Shown here: piece by piece, positions 11,606 through 23,428 of the stretch | Numbering within the stretch: position 1 is the first letter of the stretch | How the letters are laid out: every line of letters starts with the position of its first letter | Source of the DNA: Aplectana chamaeleonis | Lineage: Eukaryota; Nematoda; Chromadorea; Rhabditida; Cosmocercidae | Length of the DNA stretch: 64,000 nucleotides | Assembly: GCA_029168955.1 (NCBI GenBank) | Contig: JAPDOI010001758.1 | Location: 62,001-126,000, forward strand | Reading direction: 5' to 3' | Notes under the pieces: model-generated | Database searches by the model: none | What the model was told of the DNA's origin: nothing | What the model saw: the letters and a program-made list of their open reading frames with translations, nothing else | Translations under genes and position numbers: made by a program

Positions 11606-11745
11606 GCTTAATGAATGGACGAGGCTGCTACGGTAGATCACCCCGCACAAATCGAAATCCCATTCTTCAGTGAGGCGGCCAACACCGCACGGCCAGCTGC
11701 CCGGCCCATGCGTGTCAGACTAAATCAAAAACGGAGGCCATACCT
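11606..11745 (+). repeat. Small dispersed repeat family I, copy 1
   Basis: Core landmarks in order are AATGGAC, ACGGTAGATCACC, CGAAATCCCATTCTTCAGTG, GGCGGCCAACACCGCACGG, TCAGACTAAA and CCATACCTC. The same order appears at 36645-36785 (reverse strand), at 42028-42150 and, partially, at 12545-12612 (reverse). In better-preserved copies the left end reads TTTTAGTCTGATGAATGGAC and the right end TCAGACTAAA. The ~120-bp unit therefore has inverted TTTAGTCTGA tips. Confidence 0.7.
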
Positions 11746-11927
11746 CAACCTTTTCATAGAGCTTTAGAGAAATTTTATAACTTCGTCCAGAGTTGTGTTA
11801 AACAAGACTTATTTTTAGATCCGGAGAGAGCGTACGGGAGTTAACTAGAAAACTTCAATCATATATATTCCCAGCGCGGAGGAGAGCCATGCGGTGTTCT
11901 GACGATTGCAAAGGACATCGATAAAGG

Positions 11928-12121
11928 TTAAAGGCAGTGTGCACATTAAAATTAACAGGAGTGAGGGCTGTTCATTATCGTCAACTACTGATAATGATAA
12001 AGAACACTGTAGCTTGTTCTAACCATTGGAAGAGCTCGACAAATTTTAACCGTCATTCGTAATCGAACACAAATCGAACAGTAAGCACGCCCGTTCATTC
12101 CATCGTGAACCTTGCCTTCAG
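11928..12121. mobile_element. Short MITE with AAGGCAGTG-type ends
   Basis: The left end GTTAAAGGCAGTGTGCACAT and the right end CATCGTGAACCTTGCCTTCAG are inverted relative to each other. Inner arms GGGCTGTTCATTATCG and CGCCCGTTCATTCCATCG also pair loosely. It is a diverged, short (~190 bp) member of the AAGGCAGTG superfamily. Confidence 0.55.
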
Positions 12122-13026
12122 TTGAGGTAAATGGGGCCATCTGACCAATCGAACGAAATGAAGGAGAATTTTTATCCTTATGTCTTCTATCACATGGCTT
12201 GAGAAGTGCAGGGTGGTTTTGAATATGTTGACAACTTTTCAAATGACACCCCGTCGTTTTGTGTGCACGCCTAATCGCCTTTTATGATCTGTGCTCTTCT
12301 ATGACACTCTCTACCAAACCGTGCTAAATTTTGTAGCGTTAAATCGTTTTTGAAATAAGTGGTGGGCAGAAGCCTGAGGGATCCCTATTTTGTACGGATT
12401 AATCGTCACTTAGTCGCCTCCGGTGAGTTTTCTAATGGGCTCAACTCAAAGTTCTGGGTATCTGTCCGGAAACTTCTTTTGCAAACTCTAGTCCAGCTGG
12501 TGAACGGGACGCGTTTCTTTTTTCGCAGTGGAACGCGCGGCGCTCCCGACACCGCCGGTCAGCAGGATTTCGATCGCAGGTCATCATCATCCGCCGTCCA
12601 TTCACCAGACTAAAAATCTCAAAGCAGCTACAACACCAGCGCTAAGTTCTGTAAAAACGGGGAGCATCTGGAAGACGAAAAATCGCCCCCATACATGCAA
12701 GTTTTTAGAATGAAGACTTTCGAATTCTGAAAACGCGATCATATTCTGAGATCAAATTGCTACCTGATTTGTGAATTGTGTGCAGAAATTCTGATTTTCA
12801 AAGAAATTAGTTTTTGTAATCGTTTTTCAAAAAACATGGCGAGCTGCGAAGTGCGGCGAAACTTTAAGCAGTATTTGTACAAGTAACGGAAGAGCAATCT
12901 GAATGCTTTCTCGATAAATACATAAGGTGCAGGTGAGAAAATCTCAAGGTTTATGCTGGTTTAATTTTTGAAGTCTTTTATTTAGGAGTCCGTGGTCTAC
13001 ATAACAAAACTCCAACTTTTCAGGTA
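12122..13026. other. Intergenic stretch with a fragment of repeat I
   Basis: There is no supported gene. Positions 12545-12612 read, in reverse complement, GTCTGGTGAATGGACGGC and ATCGAAATCCTGCTGA, matching part of small repeat family I. The remaining sequence is unassigned. Confidence 0.4.
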
Positions 13027-13099
13027 CCAGGTTGTCCAATAATTCTTGTCCGAAAATTTCACCATTTTTAATTTTTTTCAACTTTATTGAAAAACAAGT

Positions 13100-14113
13100 C
13101 TAATCAACAATATAATCACCACAGTTATCCACAACAGTGGCCCATCGATTGGGCAGGTCGCCGATGCCCTTCGCCCAGAACTGCGGGGGCTGCGACTCGA
13201 AGAAGTCCGCGATGTCGGATTTGAAGTTGTCGTAGTTGGTGAATTTTCTTCCGGCCAAATGGTGCTTCAGCGGGCGGAACAAGTGGTAGTCGGAGGGGGC
13301 GAGGTCCGGGGAATACGGCGGATGGGCAACCGTCTCCCAGCCGAGCGTCGCCAACTTCTGCTGGGTCTCCTTCGTCACGTGGGGGCGCGCGTTGTCGTGT
13401 AGCAGGTGGACCGAGGCCCGTCGGGGACGCTTTTCTCTGATGGCGGCGGCTAGTTTCTCGAGCTGATCGGTGTAGATGGAGGCGTTGACCGTCCTGCCTT
13501 GCGGGAGCAGCTCGAAGTACAGCATGCCCTTGGTGTCCCACCAGCAGCAGAGCATGATTTTCAGCGGGTGCATGTCTGCTTTCGGCGTCGTCGGCGGCTC
13601 TTCTCCGCGCGGGATCCAGACGGTACGGCGGGCGACGTTGTCGTAGAAGACCCAGCTCACATCATCAGTGACCAGGTCCTCGAGAAACTCCTTGCGATGC
13701 GGACGAGGGAGGAGGACTGGCAGACGGCCACGCGGCTCTGCTTGTTGGCGTCCGTCAAACGGTGAGGGATCCAACGGGCCAGAACTTTGTGGTAGCCGAG
13801 CAAGTTGAGTCGATTGTGGATGGTGGACATGCTGCAGCCGAGCGTCGTCGCCAGTTCACGAGTGGTGGCTTCCGGCTTCTCCTTGATACAGCGACGGAAT
13901 TCGTCATCATCAACCGTAGAAGGCCTCCCGCTGTGCTCCTTGTCCTCGAGGCTCGTGTCGCCGCTCTCGAAACGATTGAACCAGCGGCTGACTGTGCGTA
14001 GGGACACTGCATCCTCCTTGCACGCTCTGCAGATGTTGGCGACCGCGGTGCCCGTGTCGTTGCCCAGCAGCCACTCGTAGTACACGAACGTACGGAATTC
14101 GACCTTGGTCCAT
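13100..14113 (-). pseudogene. Mariner transposase (DD34D), two frameshifts
   Basis: This is a transposase of the mariner family, which cuts and pastes DNA at TA sites. Reading on the minus strand from the ATG at 14113, the N-terminal helix-turn-helix region includes YYEWLLGNDTG, VSRWFNRFESGD and SGRPSTVDDDEF. Next come GYHKVLARWIPH and then the catalytic domain, with TDDVSWVFYDN, LLHDNARPHV and YSPDLAPSDYHLF. Exactly 34 residues separate the second and third catalytic Asp. The last residues are GDYIVD before the stop. The frame is lost twice: just after the start (about 14090), and again near 13701-13715 in the run between VAVCQS and HRKEFLEDL. The usual DEKW at the first Asp reads DVSW. The total length of about 338 codons is normal. 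It is not functional as it stands. Confidence 0.92.
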
Positions 14114-14150
14114 TTTAGCTTGTACTGGTAGCTAGACGCGGCGACTGCGC

Positions 14151-14160
14151 CTTATATACC
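14151..14160 (-). promoter_or_regulatory. Possible TATA box of mariner 1
   Basis: On the minus strand GGTATATAAGG lies about 40 nt upstream of the transposase ATG at 14113, inside the element. That spacing and sequence suit an RNA polymerase II TATA element. No other promoter feature is evident. Confidence 0.4.
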
Positions 14161-14337
14161 CCTAGCGTAGAACTTTGGAGAACCTTCTAGAAGGTTCTTA
14201 CACTTACCTGATTTTATAACACTTCTAGGAAAATTATAGAATTTTGAATATCGACCACTATTGTTGACAAATATCAATCATTAAAAAATCTACGATAATA
14301 ATCTTTCCACTCAAAAAAAAGGGCACTACACAACCTA

Positions 14338-15655
14338 TAGACAATGTAGTAGTTCAAATGTACGAAACCTTTCTCCTAATGGTCTCAAAAAGTCAGGTCT
14401 AACCCTGTGTAATTTGGTTTCTTGTCGATTCAAAATTGAATTTTATAAGCATTAATACTCCAGAAATGTTAACCTAGTTAAAAACTTTAGTTTTTTGTCA
14501 AAAATTGCTGAAAACATAAGCATTTTCGCCTATAGTTAATTATTATGTGAAAGCTGGTACGATGTGAAACTTTTCCTTCTCTGTTCAAATCTACAAAACC
14601 AAAGGTCCGTTGCTTTTGGTTACAGCCTCATGAAATACGTTCGATGTTCTTGCCAATACTGGTACCTGTATCTACTTTCCTCATTAAAAACCTGCACCAC
14701 CAGGAACTGGGAAACTTCAGCCTACTCCATGTTTGCAAAACAACTTGGGCTTTGAATCCCCATGTATAGTAGGCTTCACGTATAGAGTATGGCAGTGGGA
14801 ATCGTAATTTGAATACTTTACATTACAGACGCGAAAGAAATGATTTAATTTTGGTATATAATAATATAATATTAACTGGAAGACTGGGTCTCAAAGCTCA
14901 TTCATTTTTCAAATTGGATTGAATCAAATACTAGGGAGAAAGGTTCAGGCTAAATTAAATCTGCTTAAAATTTCGTCAGGCGCAGCTTTAGCCCATCTTC
15001 AGAGACGGCATGGAATACTTGAAGATGAGTCATACTGTTCAGATACCGATCAACTTCACTAAATTCAAAAACACTTGTCAAAATTACCTTCATTGTCAAG
15101 AAAGGATCTATCAATCGTTTTTACGAAACTTGTCATTTCAAGTTTCCTCAAAAGCTTTGATGTTTTCGTTGTTTTCTGCCCTTTTTCTATGTTTCTGCCA
15201 CACGTCTGCAAGGGTGTGTAATAAAGTTAAAGTTAAATGGCAAAAGCACAATGCACCTTTTATCATAAATGACTAGCTTTAATTGCGCGACACCGCGAAC
15301 ATGAAACAGGCGTCGATTAGAATGTGTACGTAAAAGTGCGTGGTCGCCAACTTCCGCGATTAAGCATTCACACTTCCAAAATTCAGATTTCACGGCGACG
15401 CGACGGTCGCGTCGCCGTCGCCGTGCACGATCGCGTCGCAGGGCGATCGAACTCTGAAAAGAGGCCTAAGACTTCGTGTGCTCTCTTCTTTCACCGAATT
15501 TTTCCCACAAAATTACCGATTTCAGAGCATGGCATCGTCTCTGAAACAAATGGTAGCCGGTGTCTAGAGATACAGGGTGCGAAGAAGAAAAGCACTGTTC
15601 GCCACAAATGGAATCACCACATTATCACACCTTCAGACATTAGGAGCAGCGGAGC
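14338..15655. other. Intergenic stretch, no supported gene
   Basis: No gene recognised. A perfect 25-bp palindrome, with 12-bp arms CGGCGACGCGAC around one base, lies at 15393-15417 in a CpG-dense patch. Confidence 0.4.
15393..15417. repeat. Perfect CpG-rich palindrome
   Basis: CGGCGACGCGAC, one G, then GTCGCGTCGCCG. Further CGTCGC and GATCGCGTCGC repeats follow immediately. It could be a small hairpin or the relic of a fold-back tip. Confidence 0.6.
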
Positions 15656-16605
15656 GCTGGCCGAAATTCGTTAGTTGCTCAACAGCTGGGGAACAGCTGG
15701 CATTTAGCTGGCCAATGACAATCACGAGGCCAACAGTTGGCATACACTCGGCATGTCATTTAATGCCAGCGACGGACGGCTGGCGAATATGTGACAGTTG
15801 CCTTCAACAGTTGGGTGGATAACTGACATTCAGCTGGCAATTGGTAAATTACGGAGGCCGCGACAGCTGGGCTCATCCTTCGCATATCAAGAGCTTTCGC
15901 GGTCCGCTGGCGGAAAAATATGCCATGCTGGGCCTGAAAGCTGCGCTGATAACCTGCATTCAGCTGGCAAGGGCAGCTCAAACCCTTCAGTTACCGGAGC
16001 GTTATCCACCAATCGGCACATGGCTGGCGCATAACCGTCCAGTGGGCATCGCTTGGCACTGAGTCGTCACATGGCTGGGCACCTCGAGAGAGTTGACGAC
16101 TACTCACGTTTTTAACATGTTATAGTTTGATTCCCTGATTTCACTGATAAGCCGAGCCGGTATGCAAGGCGATTCAGTCCAATGAGTGTTCACCCGGCAC
16201 TTCGCTGATGTCGGCTCCTGGCGAAGGAGAAGGTGACCTGAAGTCACTCTACAGAGGCTGAAGCATATTTTAGGCAGCTGGAGGGGGCAAGTCCCCACGG
16301 CTGGGAGGTGGGGTGAGTCCTCCACTCCTCAGACCGTTGCGTTGGCGATCTCCTACTCAACGATCTGCGGTGGAGGGACCCACTCGACTCATCGGTCTGC
16401 CAAGAGACCGGCGGACCGCTGGCAAATGATTGTCTCAACAGCGGGCTGCCAGGTACTAGCCAAGAGACTGCCATAGCGGTCGGGCCAATGTCCTGGCGGA
16501 CGGCGGGCAGGGTTTTGGCGTACTGCCGGCTGGATGGCTGTCCGACACCGGGCATGGTTTCTGCTCGCCAAGCAAATGTCGCCTGTCCGCCAATCCCAAT
16601 GTCTG
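15656..16605. repeat. Degenerate GCTGGC/TGCCAGC-rich region
   Basis: Irregularly spaced AACAGCTGGCAT, TTCAGCTGGCAA, GGACGGCTGGCG, ACATGGCTGGC and CTGCCGGCTGGATGGCTG motifs recur on both strands over almost a kilobase. A comparable vocabulary (CGGGCGGATCGCTGGC) makes up the fold-back at 1.5 kb. Many short open frames cross this region on both strands, a by-product of the high GC rather than genes. I cannot define a unit length. Confidence 0.5.
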
Positions 16606-17140
16606 GAGTTGACGTAAACGGAAGTCTCCGGGAAACGGGTTACGCCAGGATTTCTCAGTTGGGCGTGAAAGGTCTACCCATCAGGAAATTTTCGGAACGC
16701 TACATTTTTTTCCGCTTCGGCTGAAAACTTTTCTGGGGGTAAATTGGTATACTGGAAGACCAATCTGGGGTCAGTTCCTTTGATATTTCGGAGGACACCA
16801 GTAGCCCATGGTAGATATTAAACCGTATAGCGGGTGTAATCCCAGTATTTTGAGAATCGATAAATATCTCTGACAGGAAGCTTTGGAACGGAACTGAGAC
16901 TTTGATCCAATCTTTCACATAACATGCTCACCGCAATCTAGAAGACCACCAAAAGCCGAGAAAATTTGTCCGGGTGGAATGTTTAGGAACCAAACCTGCC
17001 AATGTATTCTGGAAATTGACAGTTAGACTCCAAAATCGGTTATTAGGACCCCCGATTACCAACCACACGAAGAAGTTTTGTGATCTAGATTCGGTAATTT
17101 CTTGCTGACTCCTTCCTGACCACATTCTTTTGCCCTGGTT
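16606..17140. other. Spacer, nothing recognised
   Basis: Short frames only, without motifs or paired repeats. Confidence 0.35.
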
Positions 17141-17646
17141 TGGAAGGCAAGGGCGTGTTCACGATCAATATCATATTTTGAGCTAGACTTAAAAAATGGG
17201 GTTGTTGGGGAATAACAAGCTATTGGATAGTAAAGAAACAGCGATGGAAAGCGCTCAGAATAAGCTTTTAAAATAGCGGTTCATTACATTGGTACAGGTT
17301 CAGATTGCGGCCGAGCTTTTATGCGCCCTGCTTGCTAGTATCTGCAAGCGCGCTCTAATCGGCGAAATGTGCGCGAATCGATCAGGGCTGAAGGTGGCGG
17401 AGCTTCTCGGCAATTACTGCCGTCGAAAAAGGTAACCGCGGAGCTACAAGCTCATTAGAACGGGGAGGGTGGGCGGGCTATACAGGCGTATTGGGCTAAC
17501 GAAATCTTCTACATCGCCGCCGCGTTTTTATGGATTTCGGGCCAGTGTTCGTCGCTTTCTTCCACTCTATCCCCCCAAGCATCTGCCAGCGTAGTGTTGT
17601 ACAATGAGAACTCAAAAGCGAAATTCATCGTGAACACTGGCTTTAA
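17141..17646. mobile_element. Diverged MITE with AAGGCA...TGTTCACGAT ends
   Basis: The left end GGAAGGCAAGGGCGTGTTCACGAT faces the right end ATTCATCGTGAACACTGGCTTTAA about 500 bp away. These are inverted terminal repeats of the AAGGCAGTG superfamily with a small internal insertion. The body is unlike family A, and its right shoulder CTCAAAAGCGAA resembles that of the fragments ending near 37193 and 62908. Confidence 0.6.
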
Positions 17647-18109
17647 TCTAAGTTGGCTCACCCAAATGAGAAAAACAACAGCCCGTAACTCCGGGTCAAA
17701 GCAGATCCAAACATGAAGCTGAGTCGCCCAATACTGCTTTCTCCTAGTCAGAACTTCAGCAACCACGAGCTGCAGGTTGACGAAAAAGTTCATGCTGAGA
17801 CCGTAGTTTTGTTATTCGCAGTACACCATGAAATTCTGTTTCTTCAATTCCGAGCTTATCTTAGAGAGTACACGCTGATCAAGACGGTGTCTCTAGAACG
17901 GTTCGGAAACTCCTGTACGGTGTTATGACTCTTTGAAGACTCGTGCATGAATCTCCAAGGCGAAAATTCGGTGAATGAGTCGCCACGAGCACATAAAGCC
18001 AAGGCTGCTCGGGTGATTTCGTGGCGGAGTAAGGCCCTGGTCATTGTTGGATGAGCCGACGATTCCAGCCCGGTCGATTACACACAGAAAGCATCTCAAA
18101 ATGCCGGGA
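17647..18109. other. Spacer, nothing recognised
   Basis: Open frames on both strands have no motif. No repeats were seen. Confidence 0.35.
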
Positions 18110-18318
18110 TGCGAAAATCCAAAAATCACCCGGGTGTATCTCCGACACCCAACAACACCCACCAACACTAGCCGACACCAGCTCGGCTCAGATACGTATG
18201 AACAACATGGCGAGGGAGGCTGAGAAAATCACCCGGTGTATCCAGCGACACCCCCCAACACCCCCCCTACCACCCAACACCCGGTCGATAATACGTATGA
18301 CCAAAATGATGGGGTGAG
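18110..18318. repeat. Tandem duplication of ~105 bp
   Basis: Two adjacent diverged copies share AAATCACCCGG, GTGTATC, CGACACCC, runs of CAACACCC, and a terminal ATACGTATGA followed by CAA..ATG (near 18194 and 18293). The C-rich stretch varies in length between copies. Confidence 0.7.
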
Positions 18319-21300
18319 GTTGGGGAAAACAGGATCAGGCAGACCGTTGTCCAGGACCTCGACGAATTCTACGTCCCCTCCTTGAAGATCAAAATTTCTG
18401 AAAAATGTCTGAAACGTCCTTTCTTAGGTCCTAAAAAAGTTTAAGTTTTTGTGGTCAAAAATTTCTAAAAAAAAAAATTATATCTCAACCTGGGATTTTT
18501 AAAAATAGTTACTGCACCTCTTATCCGACTGATTAGCCTCGAGGAGTGTAGCTTTGAGCTGCCCTTGAGCAACAGCATATGTATTGGGAAAGAAGTAATT
18601 AACTTTGGAGCAGCAATTAAAAATCCTTGTTCCTTGCTTGCACTGTGTTTTGTCCTAATCTGGATCGCGCAGTAAGCTAGCAAAAAGTGAGGAATGATTC
18701 AAAAATGACGCAATAGGGCTAGCTTGAGCTTTGGTGCAATAGGGGCCGATAGGAATCTCTTTTGTAGTGGAAGGGAAATTACGGTGGAGGGATGTAGGAA
18801 CGTTTCCTAAATTTTGATGGATTCCAACTTAATAGGTAAAACTCTCTAGCATTTCCCGAGCATTATTCGGGGACGTTTTTGGACTCTCTATAACAGCTCA
18901 CTAATCATAAGGCTTCACGACACCCGAGAGTGCAAAACCTCAGTTAGAGCTGGGGGCCACTCTGGGATACACGGGGTATCGAATTTCTAAGCATTTTTGA
19001 TGGAGTTTTTAGAAGAAAAAATGAGTGACCTAGCAACCATTTTTGACGGGATAAGGAAACCCCCAACTAGGTTCGCATCGAGACTCTCCGGGTGGAATTG
19101 GAATCCTTCTGTGGAGTGCGAAAACCTTTCTACAGATTCAAAAGTTTGTTTCCCAAATGTAAGTATTATTCAAACAGAAGTATTGGCGAGCGCGAGTGGG
19201 AGAGGAGTGCGTCACCGGAGGGGTTTTCTGGCAGCTGTACTGCCAACTGTTCCCGCAAAACCAACCACCGCAGGTGGCGAACGCGGCTTCTAGCAAGCAT
19301 TGACGCGCGATATTTTTCGGTTATTGCTCGCCGCAGTGGTAAGTAAAACCCTTGCTCCGGAACGTTCTGAATAGGGGAGTTTCCAAAGCGAAATCGTGGG
19401 AGTGAGTAGAAGGTGTAGGCCAAAGATGGGAATTTTACTAACTTAGTATGTTAAGATTGCTCTTTCTGAAAAAATACAGTTGTCCAATTTCGGCCAGAAA
19501 GGGCACGGTTTTGGACAACGGTTTTGGGACAACGGCTAAACGTGGTTTAGACGATTTTCTACGTGATTTTAGGGTGGTAGGAGGGGGTGTTAGAGTATCA
19601 GTTTATGGGAAATTTCATGAAGAATCTGGAATCTTTTTCCAGAGTTTTGAAAATTTGAATTTTTTGGGGGACGTACGTTGTCCAAATTTCTGAAGTAGAA
19701 GAATTTAAGCTGTAATAGACCCGATTAATGAATGTAACTTGTCTCAAAATTTGTTTTACGTGCTGAAAACTTGAATGCTGCTCAAAATATGTATGTATGT
19801 CTATTATATAGTTATGTAAAGATACTTCTTTCCTGACATGTACTGTTGTGGTGCTGTACTAATGTTCTCTATTACACTATGTGAGTACAAACACGTCCGA
19901 CCTCCCTGTTCCACGATCTGTTTTCTTCTACAGAAAGAGACGCAAACTTAAAACATCCTGACTTTCTAGAATTTGATGCAGAAGATGTCAGATGCAAATA
20001 GCAGCAACTCTGACCGGGCGCTAGTCAGAATGAATGGAGAAAAACCGACTAGGAAGGAAAACGCCGGAGACCTTATTGGATTTCCTCATTCCTGAGCCGC
20101 TAGTGAAGTCGAAAATTATGGAAAGGGGCGTGAAACATGGTGGTCTTCAAAAGGCGGTCAGACTCAGACTCAGACCCCAAGCGGAGAGCCTATATATATG
20201 AGCCTAAAAATGTATACCATATCTCGCTTCTTTAGGAGAAGTAAGATCTGCACGAATTATGCAGAAGAAGTCTTTTCAAGCACAGTTACCTGAAAATCTC
20301 GAAACTTGTGTCTAACAAGGAAGGTCACTTGAAGAAGGTTGCAGTTCCAACAGAATGCAGCTTTGTAGAACCAAAGCATTCGAGTGGGGACTTCGAATTT
20401 ACCTACCTAGCTGCGCTCCGCTTCTCTGGAGTTATAGTGATAGGTTGAAGTAGGTAAACGACTTTTACTTGCCATAACCCAACATCATAGCCCAAAAACT
20501 TAAAAATGCCACATGTTGGTGTTCAGCGCCCTAAAGGACCACTCTGTACGATGCTTGAACTGGAAACTTTTCTTCAGTTTCTGGAGTCTCGGAGGGAGCG
20601 GAGCTCAGGATTTGAGAGGCGCCGGGGAAATCGACAGCTTTTTTATTTGGGAAATTATTTGAGGTGCTTAACACGCTTTTGTGGTTTATTTGCAGTTTCA
20701 AGAAAGACCAAGGTGCATTACTGTGGGCATAATGACAATTAACTATGCAAACTCACAAATAAACACCTACAACTCAGTCAAGAGAAAACGAGCGCAGCTA
20801 GTGTAGCCGAATTCGAATTCTTCGCCAAAATTGATTGTTCTTATAAAGTTGCATGCCGTAAGAAATGACCAATTTTTCCTCTCAGAAAGCAGCGACGCAA
20901 ATACGTTAGATTCAGTCTGTTTGGGGAAGAAATTCGATCAGCTCCGTCGCGTGCGGGTGCGGAGCGAGGCGGTAAATAGCGAAAGAGGGTGGGGAGAAGG
21001 AGAAGCGCGTACGCGCACAAGCGCTCGCGATGAACCGGGCGAATATTCCCATGAAATAGAGGGTATAGCTCGCACTTCGAAGAGTCAAGTAAACGTTCTC
21101 ATTGGGCTCAGGAAGAAGGAAATGAATTGTTTGCCCGTGGAACAACTGGGTTAGACAGGGTAACACTAGAAACTGATCTCGGTTGGAGCAATGAGCATAA
21201 GGTAGATTTTCCTAGAAATGCTAGTGCTATTGCGCACCAGGAACTTTTTCGTAGGATGAGCAATAAACGAGTGTATAATAGACAAACAGCAAACAACTTG

Positions 21301-22223
21301 AAGATGTGCCAAATTCAAAAAACAACTCCCACGTATTTGTTCAGACTCTACTTCCCTTCATGAAACGCTATGATTAACTGAACCAACGGCGCCACACTAG
21401 CCATGCCACAAATGCATAATGCACAGATAGAACTTGCCTGAGCCGATAGTTCTGGATGGATGGGAAAGTGAGTCAGAGAAAGACATTTACGATAAAACAA
21501 ATCATGGCGTATTTCGTTGTGAACTCATCCTGGAGTTTGATCATGACACAAACATTATCAGATTTAGGCGTTTTCCTGAGCTGCTGCGGTTAGGCCTGCG
21601 ATTCGGTGATCCATCATTTTGAATATGCCAGTTGAGAGAACCCGAAAATATTTGTGATGCCAATTTTAGTTGTTCTGAAAGCAGCATACGAGTATGCAGA
21701 CTTTCGTATCCTTTTTAAAGGATTATGGGAGACTTGGTATTCAACACGACACATAGGCGGAGAAAAACAGAAAACGAGATCGGAAATCATGAGTTATATT
21801 GAGGCGGTTTCATTTCATTTGGCTACTAAACGAGGAAGGGTTGACAGCTTCGTAAGTATATGATTTCACAATTACATCAAACAGGCTTTTCCAAAATTCA
21901 AAACATAAACAGAAAAGTTTGTCTTCAGATACAGTGTTCATCTATTGAAGAAAATATTGCGCAAAACAGTTTCAGTTAGGGCTAGAGGAAAAGTAACGAG
22001 AAACAGGGAGTTGAATAATAAAAAGTACGGCCACAAAAAAGATTTTGTTGTCACCGCGATTCTACTGAAAGTACTGCTCTGAGGAGTGAGACTACGACAT
22101 TTAGTGTATTTGTGGGTTTTTCCCAACTTCTTCGTGAGCTCAGCTCTACCCGGGAACTAAAAAATCGTTTCAGTGAATAATCTCAAAATTGAAGACTATC
22201 TTCAACTTCGCCTCCAGAGGCAG
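18319..22223. other. Long intergenic stretch, no supported gene
   Basis: Nearly 4 kb without a recognisable element or gene. Plus-strand frames at 20831-21154 and 21127-21363 together give about 180 codons of moderately charged peptide, and frames at 21434-21863 follow. None has a motif I know or a splice pattern linking them. A true gene here cannot be excluded. Confidence 0.35.
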
Positions 22224-22500
22224 TGTTAAAGGTGAACTTCGGTCTTGAGTATTCAGTGGGACACTGTTGGGATAGCCCTCGGAGGCAGATCATTTGTGGG
22301 GAAGTTCCCGAGATCGACGACGGAGTTTCCCTCGATACAACTGGGAACTTCTCTTGGTTCGGAAGGAGGTGGAGGGGCTTCCCGTCAGCAGAGTGATAGA
22401 GGAAGTTCCCACAACAGATCTTTTCCATTGTGTCACGACATCATTGGATTCAAGCTAGGCACAAAAACAGAGAACCGATTCTGAGGTTGAACTGTGCCTT
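22224..22500. mobile_element. Small MITE, AAGGCACAGT family D ends
   Basis: The left end TTAAAGGTGAACTTCGGTC and the right end CTGAGGTTGAACTGTGCCTT are inverted and related to the ends at 22499 and 60094. The body carries GGAAGTTCCC and GGGAAGTTCCC-type inverted repeats. It abuts the next member of the family head to head. Confidence 0.6.
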
Positions 22501-22550
22501 TAAAGGCACAGTCCAACCTCAGAATGGTTTCTCTGTTTTTGTGCCTAGTT
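22455..22550. repeat. Near-perfect palindrome at a MITE-MITE junction
   Basis: The arms CTAGGCACAAAAACAGAG...GTTGAACTGTGCCTTT and AAAGGCACAGTCCAAC...CTCTGTTTTTGTGCCTAG meet with no spacer. The palindrome is formed by the abutting inverted ends of the two MITEs. It would extrude a hairpin of about 47 bp. Confidence 0.85.
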
Positions 22551-23428
22551 TACAGAACCGTTCCACGCTGATTCCAATGTTGCCTGTTTAATCGTACAGG
22601 ACCCCTGGGAACGGAGTTCTGGGCCGCTAAAAAATTGTACTGCGGAAGCGTGGTGGACCAGTTGCCCGAGGATTGTACAGTGTACCTCAGCACTGCCAGT
22701 TCAGTCCGCAAAGTGCACCCTGATTGCGAAATCTTGCTGCGGCGCGGTTGCGAACATCCTCAGACAAGGATGTGGGATCACCCGGGCGCTTTTGGCCTTT
22801 GGTGCCCGGGTGATCCCACCGCCCGGGTAATCCCACATCCCTGTCTGAGGATACTCGCAACCGCGCCGCAGCACGATTTCGCAATCAAGCGCACTTTGCG
22901 GACTGAACGGCAGTGCGGAAGTGAAGAATACCTTCCGTCATTTGCAACCGATGTACGCGAGCCGACCTGAATAGAGAGTGAGGCTGAGAATGAAGGAAAG
23001 AACGTGGCTAGTAATCGTAAAACATCGCTCATTTCGTCACTATTGAGCTTGAATGATCGTAAAAAGGGGCGTGCCAAAGTGGCTCCCTGATGTGGGCGAC
23101 CCAGGGTGGCTTCCACCTATAACTCGCTTATTCTGGAGGAACTGAGAGCTCGCATTGGCTGATGCTATATGAGGAGGGGTTAAATTGCAATACGGTGTCG
23201 CTTTGTCAGTTTTCTGTGAAATTATTCCTTTTGTTTTGAAATGGTGCTTTTCCTTATGTATCATTGGCTTTCAGGCTCGGACGAAGGCTTGATTGCCGAA
23301 ACGTTAGCAGAATAAAGCTGAAAATTCTCGGTCTACTGCTCAAGAATACAACTATGAGGTGGGTCTATCTCAGAGTCACATATATATGAATCTCAGATTT
23401 CGCTCCTGAGCTAGAACTGTGCCTTTAA
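22499..23428 (+). mobile_element. MITE family D, copy 1, with nested hairpin
   Basis: It begins AAAGGCACAGTCCAACCTCA and ends GAGCTAGAACTGTGCCTTTAA. The body shares with family A such landmarks as ACGCTGATTCCAATG, GGTGGACCAGTTGCCC and ACCTGAATAGAGAGTGAG, and it matches the copy at 60094-60569. It is about 930 bp against about 476 bp there. A large part of the excess is the 255-bp TA-flanked hairpin element at 22676-22930. Confidence 0.7.
22676..22930. mobile_element. TA-flanked hairpin MITE, copy 1
   Basis: The arms pair over about 110 bp, through CACTGCC.GTTCAGTCCGC, AAGTGCACCCTGATTGCGAA, CGCGGTTGCGA and GTGGGATCACCCGGGC, with a small central loop. It has TA at both edges. It lies inside the MITE at 22499 and matches the copy at 55258-55495 closely in the arms. 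Open frames across it are self-complementary echoes. Confidence 0.8.

Larger units (their letters stand above)
13027..14337 (-). mobile_element. Mariner element 1 (degenerate)
   Basis: This is the footprint of a mariner transposon of about 1.3 kb, the usual family size. It holds one transposase relic on the minus strand. The likely termini are CCAGGTTGTCCAATAATTC at 13027 (preceded by TA) and, read in reverse complement, TATAGGTTGTGTAGTGCCC at the right edge near 14337. They share AGGTTGT and are otherwise diverged, so the exact ends are tentative. The element is much more GC-rich than its surroundings across the coding part. That suggests fairly recent arrival or a different base composition from the host. 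Confidence 0.75.

Noticed and set aside
13499..14080. Plus-strand and alternative-frame ORFs over mariner 1
   Set aside because: They are shadows of the minus-strand transposase in GC-rich sequence.
15760..16724. Many overlapping ORFs on both strands
   Set aside because: GC-rich degenerate repeats suppress stop codons. No motif or consistent frame.
20831..21363. Possible gene of about 180 codons in two frames
   Set aside because: No family motif, and the frames join only through an assumed shift. Kept as unassigned.
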